A DNA stretch of 16,366 nucleotides from Streptosporangiaceae bacterium (GTDB taxonomy: Bacteria > Actinomycetota > Actinomycetes > Streptosporangiales > Streptosporangiaceae): contig JAICWX010000202.1 in NCBI GenBank assembly GCA_025934635.1, positions 1 through 16,366 of the forward strand, in the 5' to 3' direction. The notes below the pieces were generated by a model. It was not told where the DNA came from. It was given only the letters and a program-made list of their open reading frames with translations, and did not search any database. Positions 6,083 to 15,643 of this stretch are shown here, in pieces. A program made the position numbers and the translations under genes. Within the stretch, counting starts at the first letter, position 1. The number at the start of each line of letters is the position of its first letter.

Positions 6083-6802
6083 CTACTTCACGCTGATCTT
6101 GGTGCCGTGCTCGGCGCCTTCGCAGATCTCCCGCATCACGCCCGCGGCCGCCACGTCGAACACGTGCATGGTCAGCGCCTGCTCGTTGGCCAGCACGAAC
6201 GCGCTGGTGTCCATGACCCGCACCCCGGCCGCCAGCGCCTCGTCGTAGGTCAGCTTGGTGTAGCGCACCGCGTCCGGGTTGACGTTCGGGTCGCTGTCGT
6301 AGACCCCGTCCACCCCCCGCTTGGCCACCAGCAGCGCGTCGGCGTCCAGTTCCAGCGCCCGCTGCACCGCCGGGTAGTCGGTGGTGACGTAGGGCTGGCC
6401 GATGCCGCCCGCGAGCAGGACGATCATGCCGCGGTCCAGGTGGTGCATGGCCCGCAGCCGGATGAAGGGCTCGGCCACGCTGTGGATCGGCACCGCGGTC
6501 ATCACCCGGACGTCGGCCTCGGTCCGCGCGGTGAGCGCGCCCCGGACCATCAGCGCGTTCATGATGGTGCCGAGCATGCCGATGTTGTCCGCCTCGGCCC
6601 GGCTGATGCCCCAGCCGTCGGCCATCCGGCCGCGGAAGTAGTTGCCGCCGCCCACGACCACCGCCACCTGGACGCCGAGATCGTGCACCGACAGGATCTC
6701 CTCGGCGACCCGGGACAGGCTGGCCGGGTCGACCCCGGAGCTGCTTGATCCGGCGAGTGCCTCGCCGCTGAGCTTGACCACGACCCTGCGATAGCGAGGC
6801 AC
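6083..6802 (-). CDS. pyrH: UMP kinase family protein (PyrH-like), probable second copy
   Basis: An amino-acid-kinase-fold protein of 239 aa, close to the 241 aa of E. coli PyrH, predicted to phosphorylate UMP to UDP with ATP. Motifs: VVKLSGEAL (phosphate-binding loop, about residues 8-16), VVVGGGNYFRG (49-59), IGMLGTIMNALMV, SVAEPFIRLRA, PYVTTDYPAVQRAL and GVDGVYDSDPNVNPDAVRY. The GTG at 6802 is chosen because VPRYRRVVVKLSG matches the usual family N-terminus; a GTG at 6853 would add 17 Ala/Gly-rich residues. Actinobacterial pyrH normally sits between tsf and frr. Here it stands between unrelated genes, and AGGIGQPYVTTDYPAVQRA departs from the usual A-A-G-T-G-N-P-F-F-T-T-D pattern. It is therefore probably a paralogue, although the substrate-binding T-T-D is kept. 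Confidence 0.82.
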   Translation of the reverse strand: MPRYRRVVVKLSGEALAGSSSSGVDPASLSRVAEEILSVHDLGVQVAVVVGGGNYFRGRMADGWGISRAEADNIGMLGTIMNALMVRGALTARTEADVRVMTAVPIHSVAEPFIRLRAMHHLDRGMIVLLAGGIGQPYVTTDYPAVQRALELDADALLVAKRGVDGVYDSDPNVNPDAVRYTKLTYDEALAAGVRVMDTSAFVLANEQALTMHVFDVAAAGVMREICEGAEHGTKISVK

Positions 6803-6943
6803 AGTCTTCGGACCCCCAATCTCCCGGCCGCCCCGAGCGGCCGCCGCGCCCACGCTACCGTATGCCGGTACCTGGCCCTATGCGTCTGTCGGGCCACTAC
6901 CGCGGGGTACGCCCTGGTAAAACGGGATCTGGAGAACCGGAAA

Positions 6944-7624
6944 ATGACCACCGTCTCGCTGGTGACCGGCGGCAATCGCGGGATCGGCCGCGAGGTCGGC
7001 CGGCAGCTCGCCGAGCGCGGGCACACTGTCATACTGACCGCCCGCTCGGCCGGTGCCGCGGCCAGCGCCGCCCGGACCATGAACGCCGAACCCCTCCCGC
7101 TCGACGTCACCGATCCCGCCAGCGTGGCCGCGGCCGCCCGCTGGACCAGCGACCGCTACGGGAAGCTGGACGTGCTGGTCAACAACGCCGCCATCACCTA
7201 CGACACCTGGCAGCAGGCGGCCGGCGCGGACCTGGCCGTGGTCCGGGAGGCGGCCGAGACCAACCTGTACGGCCCGTGGCTGATGGTGCAGGAGTTCCTG
7301 CCGCTGCTGCGGGCCAGCGGTCACGGCCGGATCGTCAACGTCTCCAGCGAGGCGGCCTCGCTGGCCAGCATGGGCTCCGGCACCCCGGCCTACACCGCGT
7401 CCAAGGTCGCCCTGAACGCGCTCACCCGGATGCTCGCCGCCGAGCTGCGCGGCGACCGGATCCTGGTCAACGCGGTCTGCCCGGGCTGGGTCGCCACCGA
7501 CATGGGCGGCCCCGGCGGCCGCCCCGTCGCCGCGGGCGCCGCCAGCGTCACCTGGGCCGCGCTCCTGCCCGACGACGGCCCCACCGGCGGCTTCTTCCGC
7601 GACGGCCACCCCCTCCCCTGGTAG
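6944..7624 (+). CDS. short-chain dehydrogenase/reductase, carbonyl-reductase type
   Basis: A classical SDR of 226 aa, predicted to use NAD(P)H to reduce a carbonyl or oxidise an alcohol. The cofactor motif is TGGNRGIG (8-15), LDVT is at 53-56 and NNAA at 80-83. The active-site set is Asn107, Ser134 or Ser135, Tyr150 and Lys154 (YTASK), followed by PGWVATDM (180-187). The C-terminus, DDGPTGGFFRDGHPLPW, matches the carbonyl-reductase-like subgroup known in plants and bacteria. The ATG at 6944 has GGAG nine nt upstream. Arg12 just after the first glycines and Arg34 after beta-2 suggest NADP preference. It diverges from the pyrH-like gene and converges on ppa across a strong hairpin. Confidence 0.9.
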   Translation: MTTVSLVTGGNRGIGREVGRQLAERGHTVILTARSAGAAASAARTMNAEPLPLDVTDPASVAAAARWTSDRYGKLDVLVNNAAITYDTWQQAAGADLAVVREAAETNLYGPWLMVQEFLPLLRASGHGRIVNVSSEAASLASMGSGTPAYTASKVALNALTRMLAAELRGDRILVNAVCPGWVATDMGGPGGRPVAAGAASVTWAALLPDDGPTGGFFRDGHPLPW

Positions 7625-7678
7625 CCGTCCTCCACCCCAGAAAATCAAGATCATTGGACCGAACGAGGTAGCCATCCC

Positions 7679-7709
7679 GCCCCGGACCGCCTGCTCGCGG
7701 ATCCGGGGC
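7679..7709. terminator. GC-rich hairpin between convergent SDR and ppa genes
   Basis: GCCCCGGA (7679-7686) pairs perfectly with TCCGGGGC (7702-7709). Inside it CCGC (7687-7690) pairs with GCGG (7697-7700), leaving a six-base loop CTGCTC and one bulged A. It lies between the stop codons of two convergent genes and could stop transcription from either side. There is no T-tract, as is common for actinobacterial terminators. Confidence 0.65.
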
Positions 7710-7716
7710 AGGCCAG

Positions 7717-8238
7717 CTAATCGGCGTGCTCTTCCGGGAGCTCGGCGGCGTGTTCCTCGGACTCGATGAAGCGCTTACGGGAGGCGTCGATCTCGGCTTC
7801 GGCGGCGCGGCGGTCCGCCCACGCCTCGGCCTGGACCGACTTGCCGGGCTCGATCGCCTTGTAGACCTCGAAGAAGTGCTGGATCTCGAGCCGCTGGAAT
7901 TCCGGCACGTGGTGGATGTCGCGCAGGTGCTCCATCCGGGGGTCGGTGGCGGGCACGCACAGCACCTTGTCGTCGCCGCCCTTCTCGTCCCGCATCCGGA
8001 ACATCCCGATGACGCGGCAGTTGATCAGGCAGCCGGGGAAGGTAGGTTCGTCGAGAAGCACCAGCGCGTCCAGCGGATCGCCGTCCTCGCCCAGCGTGTC
8101 CTCGATGAAGCCGTAGTCCGCCGGGTACCTGGTCGAGGTGAACAGCATGCGGTCCAGCCGGATCCGGCCGGAGGCGTGGTCCATCTCGTACTTGTTCCGC
8201 TGTCCCATGGGGATCTCGATAACAACGTCAACGTCCAC
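7717..8238 (-). CDS. ppa: inorganic pyrophosphatase (family I)
   Basis: Hydrolyses pyrophosphate to two phosphates in the cytoplasm, pulling biosynthetic reactions forward. It is 173 aa, the usual size for bacterial family I enzymes. Family features: [13 protein letters not shown] (6-18), [12 protein letters not shown] (37-48), the Mg-binding GDPLD (53-57), and the pair of acids before Lys91 ([10 protein letters not shown]). These are followed by [12 protein letters not shown], the C-terminal signature. The start is GTG (8238-8236) with GGAG nine nt upstream. The C-terminal tail is acidic ([15 protein letters not shown]). It diverges from dacB across 79 bp, the arrangement seen in Mycobacterium and other actinobacteria. 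Confidence 0.96.
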   Translation of the reverse strand: MDVDVVIEIPMGQRNKYEMDHASGRIRLDRMLFTSTRYPADYGFIEDTLGEDGDPLDALVLLDEPTFPGCLINCRVIGMFRMRDEKGGDDKVLCVPATDPRMEHLRDIHHVPEFQRLEIQHFFEVYKAIEPGKSVQAEAWADRRAAEAEIDASRKRFIESEEHAAELPEEHAD

Positions 8239-8317
8239 TGGTTCGCTCCAGGCCGGTCTGGGTGATTAACTCCATTGTTCCCCCGGCCGCGCACGACATC
8301 GCGTGAGGTGGTAGGTC

Positions 8318-9772
8318 ATGCTGCGCCGCCCCAAGCCGGCCGCCAAGCCGGCCGCCGTGCTGGTGCTCGCCATGATCAGCGTGTTCACGCTCGCGGCGGG
8401 CATCACCGTGGCCCGGATGCTGCCGCCGCGGCTCGCGGCTCTCAAGGTCCCGACGGTGGCCGCGACCGGGGTGCACGGCCCGGGCACCGTGCTGAGCCCG
8501 GCGCTGGACCCGGCCGGCGCGGGCGGCTCGCTGCCGTCGGCGGCCGGGCTGCGGTCGGCGCTGGCCGGCCCGCTGGGCGCGGCCGCGCTCGGGCCGCAGG
8601 TGTCGGCGGTGGTGGCCGACCCGGCCAGCGGGCGGGTGCTGCTGTCGCAGGACGGGACCCGGATGATGACCCCCGCCTCGACCACCAAGCTCGTCACCTC
8701 GGCGGCCGCGCTCGCCGTGCTCGGCCCGGACGCCACGTTCACCACCCGGGTGGTGCGCGGGGCCACCGCGGGCAGCGTCGTCCTGGTCGGCGGCGGCGAC
8801 CCGGTGCTGGCCGTGCACGCGTACCCGGCCCCGGATTACCCCCAGCCCGCCACGCTGGCCAGCCTCGCGGCCGCCGCGGCGGCGAAACTGAAGGCGCAGG
8901 GCCGCCGCACGGTCAGCGTCGGCTACGACACGTCCCTCTACACCGGCCCCGAGCTGGCGCCCGGCTGGCCGCGGGCCTACGTCAGCACCGGCAACGTGAC
9001 CCCGATCGCCGCGCTCGAGGTGGACCAGGGCCGGCTCACCGCCGGCGGCAGCCCCGAGGACTCCGACGACCCGTACAACCTCGGGGCGCGGACCACCGAC
9101 CCGGCGGGCATGGCCGCCGCCGCGTTCGCCGCCCTGCTGGCCGCGGACGGAATTCACGTAACCGGCGCCGCCGCCCCGCAGGCGGCCCCGGCCCGCGCCG
9201 CCAGCCTGGCCAGCGTGTCCTCGCCGCCGCTGTCGGCCATCGTGGAGCAGATGCTGCAGGAGAGCAACAACGTGATCGCGGAGAACCTGGCGCGGCAGGT
9301 CGCCGTCAAGGCCGGCCGGCCCGCCTCGTACAGCGGGGCGGCCGCGGCGGTCACCGCCGAGTTGCAGAAGCTCGGCGTCCAGGGCGGGCTGCACCTGGTG
9401 GACGGCAGCGGTCTGTCCCCGCAGGACGCGATCGCGCCGGCCGCGCTGGTCAAGGTGCTCGGCCTGGCCGCCGCCCGTCCCCGGATGCGGGCCCTGCTGG
9501 CCGGCCTGCCGGTGGCCGGGTTCTCCGGCACCCTCCAGGGCGGGGAGAGCGTGTTCAGCGACATCGACGGCGCCGCGCTGGGCGCGGTGCGGGCCAAGAC
9601 CGGCAACCTCAGCACGGTGACCACGCTGGCCGGGATGGTCACCGACAAGGCCGGCCGGACCCTCATGTTCGCCTTCATGGCCGACCAGATCCCGTCCGCG
9701 TCGATGCTGAAGACGGCCGCCGACGCCATCGACGAAGCCGCCACCGCCCTGGCCAACTGCGGCTGCCAGTAA
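8318..9772 (+). CDS. dacB: D-alanyl-D-alanine carboxypeptidase/endopeptidase (PBP4 type)
   Basis: A class C penicillin-binding protein of 484 aa that trims peptidoglycan stem peptides outside the membrane. The N-terminus has a positive stretch (LRRPKPAAKPAA), then a hydrophobic segment (about 13-33), acting as an uncleaved anchor or signal peptide. Active-site motifs: S121-T-T-K124 (SxxK), S316-N-N318 (SxN) and K427-T-G429 (KTG). The region VDGSGLSPQDAI (361-372) is also typical of PBP4. The ATG at 8318 has GAGG nine nt upstream. A perfect 12-bp tandem repeat near the 5' end codes the KPAAKPAA part. The gene begins the conserved plus-strand block and is followed 44 nt later by the metalloprotease gene. 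Confidence 0.95.
   Translation: MLRRPKPAAKPAAVLVLAMISVFTLAAGITVARMLPPRLAALKVPTVAATGVHGPGTVLSPALDPAGAGGSLPSAAGLRSALAGPLGAAALGPQVSAVVADPASGRVLLSQDGTRMMTPASTTKLVTSAAALAVLGPDATFTTRVVRGATAGSVVLVGGGDPVLAVHAYPAPDYPQPATLASLAAAAAAKLKAQGRRTVSVGYDTSLYTGPELAPGWPRAYVSTGNVTPIAALEVDQGRLTAGGSPEDSDDPYNLGARTTDPAGMAAAAFAALLAADGIHVTGAAAPQAAPARAASLASVSSPPLSAIVEQMLQESNNVIAENLARQVAVKAGRPASYSGAAAAVTAELQKLGVQGGLHLVDGSGLSPQDAIAPAALVKVLGLAAARPRMRALLAGLPVAGFSGTLQGGESVFSDIDGAALGAVRAKTGNLSTVTTLAGMVTDKAGRTLMFAFMADQIPSASMLKTAADAIDEAATALANCGCQ
8331..8354. repeat. 12-bp perfect tandem repeat in the dacB 5' coding region
   Basis: CCAAGCCGGCCG occurs twice in a row at 8331-8342 and 8343-8354, in frame, giving the positively charged Lys-Pro-Ala-Ala repeat before the membrane segment of DacB. 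Confidence 0.9.
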
Positions 9773-9792
9773 CGGGCGCGGTTACGGGCGCT
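9769..9792. repeat. 12-bp imperfect tandem repeat over the dacB stop
   Basis: GTAACGGGCGCG (9769-9780) and GTTACGGGCGCT (9781-9792) match at 10 of 12 bases. The first copy contains the dacB stop codon TAA (9770-9772). Confidence 0.6.
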
Positions 9793-9810
9793 GAAAGCAC
9801 CACGTACCGT
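9782..9810 (+). promoter_or_regulatory. candidate promoter for a leaderless metalloprotease transcript
   Basis: TACCGT (9805-9810) fits the TAnnnT -10 pattern and ends six nt before the GTG at 9817, so transcription would begin at or next to the start codon. TTACGG (9782-9787), 17 nt upstream, is a weak -35. There is no Shine-Dalgarno before this GTG. Confidence 0.4.
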
Positions 9811-9816
9811 TGGACT

Positions 9817-10992
9817 GTGAGCAGCACGCAGATGATCGACTGGGACGTAGCCATCGCCACCGGAACCCGGTGGGCCAAGTCCGGGCCGCAGGTGAGCCTG
9901 GCCGAGGCACGGCGGACAGTCTCAGAGCTACGCGACCTGGCCGGCGCCGTCCAGCAGCCGGTCTATGAGGTCACCGGGATGTCCGCGACCCGCGACGGCA
10001 CGCTGGGCCGGGTCGCGGTGGTCGACCGTCCGGGCTGGATCCGCGCCAACGTGGACGGCTTCCGCGTCGTGCTCGAGCCGCTGGTGGACCAGCTGCGCGA
10101 GCGCGCGCCCGGGAACTCGTCCAAGGGCGGGGGGGTGATGACCGCGGTGGGATCGCGGGTCACCGGCTTCCAGACCGGGCTGATCCTGGCCTACCTCTCC
10201 TCCCGTGTCCTGGGCCAGTACGAGCTGTTCCTGCCGCCGGAGGCCTCCCCGGTCGACGGCGAGCAGCCGGGCCGCCTCACCCTGGTCGCGCCGAACATCG
10301 TCATGGTCGAGCGCGAGCTCGAGGTGGACACGCATGACTTCCGCCGCTGGGTCTGCCTGCACGAGGAGACGCACCGGCTGCAGTTCACCGCGGTGCCCTG
10401 GCTGCGTGACTACGTGCAGGGCCAGATGACCGAGTTCCTGCTCGCCTCCGAGCTCGACCCCGGGGCGATCCTGCAGCGGATCAGGGGAGCGGCCGACGCG
10501 ATGGCGGGCGCGGTCCGCGGCGGTGACGGCGGCAGCCTCATCGACGCCGTGGCGACCCCGCGCCAGCGCGAGATCCTCGACCGCCTGACCTCGGTGATGA
10601 CGCTGGTGGAGGGCCACGGCGACTACGTCATGGACGCGGTCGGGCCGCAGGTGGTGCCGTCGGTCGAGCAGATCAGGGAGCGGTTCAACTCGCGGCGCGG
10701 CTCGAGCGGCCGGATCGAGCAGACGATCCGCCGCATCCTCGGCATCGACCTGAAGATGAAGCAGTACGCCGAGGGCTCCCGGTTCGTCACGGCCGTGGTG
10801 AACGAGGTCGGCATGGCCGACTTCAACAAGGTCTGGACGTCCCCCGAGACGCTGCCGAGCCGGGCGGAGTTCGAGAACCCCCGCCAGTGGGTGGAGCGGG
10901 TCGTTTCCCCGGCTAAGCCGGTCAGCCCGGCCAGCCCGAATGGCGTCCCGGATAGCCCGGTGAACCCGGATAGCCCGGACAACGCCGGATAG
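9817..10992 (+). CDS. zinc-dependent metalloprotease (DUF2342 type)
   Basis: A 391-aa protein of the actinobacterial zinc-metalloprotease family sometimes labelled an F420-biosynthesis-associated protein. The zinc motif is H182-E-E-T-H186 within [20 protein letters not shown] (265-273) probably supplies the third ligand, as in the family. [18 protein letters not shown] (7-24) and the [20 protein letters not shown] stretch (116-135) are family hallmarks. The GTG at 9817 was chosen from the conserved N-terminus and a -10-like hexamer just upstream; ATG 9832 is an alternative. The long open frame upstream is antiphase to dacB and is not coding. The last 26 residues are a Pro/Ser/Asp tail made of short repeats. 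The gene lies between dacB and tilS, as in Mycobacterium. Its substrate is not established. Confidence 0.88.
   Translation: MSSTQMIDWDVAIATGTRWAKSGPQVSLAEARRTVSELRDLAGAVQQPVYEVTGMSATRDGTLGRVAVVDRPGWIRANVDGFRVVLEPLVDQLRERAPGNSSKGGGVMTAVGSRVTGFQTGLILAYLSSRVLGQYELFLPPEASPVDGEQPGRLTLVAPNIVMVERELEVDTHDFRRWVCLHEETHRLQFTAVPWLRDYVQGQMTEFLLASELDPGAILQRIRGAADAMAGAVRGGDGGSLIDAVATPRQREILDRLTSVMTLVEGHGDYVMDAVGPQVVPSVEQIRERFNSRRGSSGRIEQTIRRILGIDLKMKQYAEGSRFVTAVVNEVGMADFNKVWTSPETLPSRAEFENPRQWVERVVSPAKPVSPASPNGVPDSPVNPDSPDNAG
10947..10990. repeat. 18-bp tandem repeats ending at the metalloprotease stop
   Basis: Units 10947-10964 and 10965-10982 match at 16 of 18 bases and code [13 protein letters not shown] third, broken copy begins at 10983 with one extra base. 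The shift turns the GAT AGC of the earlier copies into GGA TAG, which is the stop codon (10990-10992). Shorter AGCCCGG repeats precede it from 10924. Confidence 0.8.
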
Positions 10993-11005
10993 CGAACCAC
11001 GGAGC

Positions 11006-11998
11006 ATGGGTCCCGGCGTCGCGGTCGCCGAGGTCCGCACCGCGGTCCGCGGCTGCCTGGCCGACCTGGCCGCGGGCGAGCTGGTGCTGGTCGCGTGCTC
11101 GGGCGGGGCCGACTCGCTCGCGCTGGCCGCGGCCACGGCGTTCACCGCGCCCCGGCTCGGCCTGCGCGCGGGCGGCGTCACGGTCGACCACGGGCTCCAG
11201 CCCCGTTCGGCCGAACGGGCGGAGAAGGTCGCGGGCCTGCTGGGCGAGCTCGGCCTCGACCCCGTACGGAGCGCCGCCGTCACGGTGGCCCAGCCGGGGC
11301 CGGGGGCCCCGGGCCCGGAGGCCGCGGCCCGGGTGGCCAGGTACGGCGCGCTCGACGCGGCGGCCGCGGAGTACGGTGCCGCCGCCGTCCTGCTCGGCCA
11401 CACCCTCGACGACCAGGCCGAGACGGTGCTGCTCGGGCTGGCCCGCGGATCCGGCGGCCGGTCGCTGGCCGGGATGCCCGCGCGGCGCGGACCCTACCGC
11501 CGGCCGCTGCTGGCCGTGCGCCGCGCCGCCACCACCGCCGCGTGCGCCGAGCTGGGGCTCGAGCCGTGGCAGGACCCGCACAACGCCGATTTCCGGTTCG
11601 CCCGGGCCCGGGTCCGGCACCAGGTGATGCCCGCGCTGGAGGCGGCCCTCGGCCCCGGCGTGGCCGAGGCGCTGGCCCGCACCGCCGGGCAGCTGCGGGC
11701 CGACGCCGAGTGCCTGGATGACCTCGCGTTCGCGGAAAGCGGACAATTGCGCCAGGAGGGCGATCCGGCTGGGCTCGACGTGGCCGCCCTGGCGGCGCTG
11801 CCCGCCGCGATCAGGACCCGGGTGCTGCGGGACGCGGCCGTCATGGCGGGCTGCCCGCCCGGCGCGCTCGCCGCCGGGCACGTCGGCGCGGTCGACGCGC
11901 TGGTCACCGCCTGGCGCGGGCAGCGCTGGACGGACCTGCCGGGCGGCGTGCGCGCGTCCCGCCGGGCTGGCAAGGTGTGGTTCAGCAGTACCTGTTAG
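11006..11998 (+). CDS. tilS: tRNA(Ile)-lysidine synthetase
   Basis: Uses ATP and lysine to convert cytidine 34 of the CAU-anticodon tRNA-Ile to lysidine, so that the tRNA reads AUA. It is 330 aa, the short form common in actinobacteria. The PP-loop is C31-SGGADS37. [11 protein letters not shown] (58-68), [20 protein letters not shown] and the [12 protein letters not shown] motif are all conserved. The C-terminal domain (about 225-330) is shorter than in E. coli. The ATG at 11006 lies 13 nt after the metalloprotease stop. The nearest GGAG ends one base before it, too close for a normal site, so initiation probably depends on coupling to the upstream gene. No other in-frame start lies before the PP-loop. 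Confidence 0.94.
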   Translation: MGPGVAVAEVRTAVRGCLADLAAGELVLVACSGGADSLALAAATAFTAPRLGLRAGGVTVDHGLQPRSAERAEKVAGLLGELGLDPVRSAAVTVAQPGPGAPGPEAAARVARYGALDAAAAEYGAAAVLLGHTLDDQAETVLLGLARGSGGRSLAGMPARRGPYRRPLLAVRRAATTAACAELGLEPWQDPHNADFRFARARVRHQVMPALEAALGPGVAEALARTAGQLRADAECLDDLAFAESGQLRQEGDPAGLDVAALAALPAAIRTRVLRDAAVMAGCPPGALAAGHVGAVDALVTAWRGQRWTDLPGGVRASRRAGKVWFSSTC

Positions 11999-12019
11999 CT
12001 GGGCCCGTTAGCTGGGCGA
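11994..12019. repeat. 13-bp tandem repeat over the tilS stop
   Basis: GTTAGCTGGGCCC (11994-12006) and GTTAGCTGGGCGA (12007-12019) match at 11 of 13 bases. The first copy contains the tilS stop TAG (11996-11998). The second ends just before the hpt ribosome-binding site. Confidence 0.75.
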
Positions 12020-12039
12020 CACGAGGCGAGGGGTAATCC

Positions 12040-12597
12040 GTGGACGAACGTGACATGGGCGCCGACCTGAAGCAGGTACTCATCACGGAGGAACGGCTCA
12101 AGGCCCGCATCGGCGAGCTCGCGGCCCAGATCGACGCCGACTACGCCGGCCGCGAGCTGCTGCTCATCGGCGTGCTCAAGGGCGCGGTCATGGTGATGGC
12201 CGACCTCGCCCGGGCCATGCACCTCGCCGTCGAGATGGACTGGATGGCGATCTCGTCCTACGGATCTGGCACCAAGTCCTCGGGCGTGGTCCGGATCCTC
12301 AAGGACCTCGATACCGACATCACCGGCAAGCACGTGCTCATCGTCGAGGACATCGTGGACTCCGGGCTCACCCTGTCCTGGCTGGCGGGCAACCTGCGCT
12401 CGCGCCGGCCCGCGTCGCTCAACGTGTGCGCCATGCTCCGCAAGCCGGGATCGGCCCAGATGCACGTGGATGTGGCCTATACCGGGTTCGACATCGGCGA
12501 CGAGTTCGTCGTCGGGTACGGCCTTGACTATGCTCAGCGATATCGCAACCTGCCTTTCATCGGGACGCTCGCCCCCGCGGTGTACGGGGGCAGCTAG
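12040..12597 (+). CDS. hpt: hypoxanthine phosphoribosyltransferase
   Basis: Joins hypoxanthine or guanine to PRPP to give IMP or GMP in purine salvage. It is 185 aa, the normal length. The PRPP loop is [14 protein letters not shown], with Glu103-Asp104 and Asp107-Ser108-Gly109 conserved. [17 protein letters not shown] (42-58), [11 protein letters not shown] (72-82) and the C-terminal [18 protein letters not shown] are all hallmark segments. The GTG at 12040 has GAGGGG six nt upstream; ATG 12055 is a less likely alternative. It follows tilS by 41 nt, as in Mycobacterium and Streptomyces, and is separated from ftsH by a 212-nt leader region. Confidence 0.97.
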   Translation: MDERDMGADLKQVLITEERLKARIGELAAQIDADYAGRELLLIGVLKGAVMVMADLARAMHLAVEMDWMAISSYGSGTKSSGVVRILKDLDTDITGKHVLIVEDIVDSGLTLSWLAGNLRSRRPASLNVCAMLRKPGSAQMHVDVAYTGFDIGDEFVVGYGLDYAQRYRNLPFIGTLAPAVYGGS

Positions 12598-12605
12598 CCA
12601 GCGGG

Positions 12606-12628
12606 CCCGGCAACGGAACAGAGCCGGG
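12606..12628 (+). terminator. weak hairpin after hpt
   Basis: CCCGGC (12606-12611) and GCCGGG (12623-12628) can pair around an 11-nt loop, starting nine nt after the hpt stop. There is no T-tract, and the stem is short for this GC content, so termination here is only possible. Confidence 0.3.
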
Positions 12629-12679
12629 GCACGCGGCCAGCAAGCACGGGCAGGGGAACACAATCTGCCGAGGGAAGCG

Positions 12680-12715
12680 TTGACTTTCCAGGCGTTGCAC
12701 CCAGCGGTGTAGCGT
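12680..12715 (+). promoter_or_regulatory. possible ftsH promoter
   Basis: TTGACT (12680-12685) is a good -35 and TAGCGT (12710-12715) fits the TAnnnT -10 pattern. The 24-nt spacer is too long for a normal housekeeping promoter, so one of the two is probably not used as such. A start near 12722 would give a leader of about 88 nt before ftsH. Confidence 0.3.
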
Positions 12716-12727
12716 CAGGGCATTACA

Positions 12728-12739
12728 GGATGGCCATCC
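12728..12739. promoter_or_regulatory. 12-bp perfect palindrome upstream of ftsH
   Basis: GGATGGCCATCC is its own reverse complement. It lies about 15 nt after the possible -10 and 33 nt before the ftsH Shine-Dalgarno, where it could be an operator or be part of leader RNA structure. No regulator is identified. Confidence 0.4.
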
Positions 12740-12771
12740 CGCCGGAGGTCGACGGGAATGTGAGGCTGGTC

Positions 12772-12809
12772 AGGAGGGAACGGCCCCGAGCCGACGGGGC
12801 CGCTCATCA

Positions 12810-12812
<3 letters not shown>
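12772..12812 (+). promoter_or_regulatory. hairpin-bridged ribosome-binding site of ftsH
   Basis: AGGAGGG (12772-12778) is the only strong Shine-Dalgarno, but it lies 31 nt before the ATG. Between them CGGCCCCG (12781-12788) pairs perfectly with CGGGGCCG (12795-12802) around the loop AGCCGA. When folded, only AA and CTCATCA (9 nt in total) separate the Shine-Dalgarno from the ATG, a normal distance. No start codon in the ftsH frame lies between 12714 and 12809. Confidence 0.65.
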
Positions 12813-14851
<2,039 letters not shown>

Positions 14852-14855
<4 letters not shown>

Positions 14856-15478
14856 CGCCGGACGTCACGGCCGCCGGGGCCGGGGATGCGGGGGTCCCGG
14901 CCGGCGGCGAGTTCGACTTGCCGCGCATTGAGCGCGCGGTCAGGGAGATCCTCCTCGCCGTCGGCGAGGACCCGGAGCGCGACGGCCTGCGCGAGACCCC
15001 GTCCCGGGTCGCGCGGGCCTACGCGGAGCAGTTCGCCGGGCTCCGGCAGCGCCCGCAGGACGTGCTCAGCACCGTCTTCGACGCGGATCACGACGAGATC
15101 ATCATCGTCCGCGACATCGAGCTGCACAGCACGTGCGAGCATCACCTGGTGCCGTTCACCGGCGTCGCTCACATCGGCTACATCCCGAACCAGAAGGGGC
15201 AGATCACCGGCCTGTCCAAGCTGGCCCGGCTAGTGGACGTGTACGCCCGCCGGCCGCAGGTGCAGGAGCGGATGACCAGCCAGATCGCCGATGCCCTGGT
15301 GGAGTCGCTGGAGCCGCGCGGCGTGATCGTGGTGATCGAGGCCGAGCACCTGTGCATGACGATGCGCGGGGTGCGCAAGCCCGGGGCGCGCACGGTGACC
15401 TCGGCGGTACGCGGCGCCTTCCGCGACAGCAACGTCACCCGGGCCGAGGCGATGAGCCTGATCTACGGCCGGCACTGA
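14852..15478 (+). CDS. folE: GTP cyclohydrolase I
   Basis: Converts GTP to 7,8-dihydroneopterin triphosphate, the first step of folate synthesis. It is 208 aa. Zinc ligands are Cys95 and His98 ([11 protein letters not shown]) and Cys168 ([11 protein letters not shown]). [20 protein letters not shown] (108-127) and the C-terminal [20 protein letters not shown] are typical. Residues 1-22 are a variable Ala/Gly-rich extension. The start is a TTG whose TTGA overlaps the ftsH stop, and there is no clear Shine-Dalgarno, so translation probably depends on ribosomes finishing ftsH. Another in-frame TTG at 14918 lies just before the conserved [11 protein letters not shown] and is a possible alternative. 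In many actinobacteria folP follows; here it does not. Confidence 0.95.
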
Positions 15479-15519
15479 ACGTGAACTGAACCGCGCCTGG
15501 CCGCGTCTACTGGATAAGG

Positions 15520-15533
15520 CCCGCGGCTGCGGG
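15520..15533 (+). terminator. small hairpin downstream of folE
   Basis: CCCGC (15520-15524), loop GGCT, GCGGG (15529-15533) begins 42 nt after the folE stop. The stem is only five base pairs and has no T-tract. The rest of 15479-15643 holds a repeated ACTGAAC just after the stop, an AT-richer patch (15565-15590) and the inverted repeat GTCC-TTGA-GGAC (15603-15614), but no convincing promoter. Confidence 0.3.
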
Positions 15534-15643
15534 TAGCCGGGTAACCGGTACCGTGGCGGCCGGGGCAAATTCCCTGTATTTCCCATGGTGGTCACGGACT
15601 CTGTCCTTGAGGACGAGGACCGATGCTTACCTGTGGAGGTACC

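Noticed and set aside
6803..6853. A longer start (GTG 6853) for the pyrH-like gene.
   Set aside because: It adds 17 Ala/Gly-rich residues not typical of the family, and a TACGGT (-10 pattern) lies so close that the transcript would probably start inside the extension.
8275..9816. A very long open frame running from 8275 into the metalloprotease gene, suggesting a 905-aa protein.
   Set aside because: The upstream 514 codons are out of frame with dacB, which has all its active-site motifs. The translated extension is a low-complexity Arg/Gly/Pro shadow of GC-rich coding sequence.
15472..15490. A duplicated ACTGAAC over the folE stop.
   Set aside because: Seven matching bases at 11-nt spacing can occur by chance in this composition; noted but not counted as a tandem duplication.
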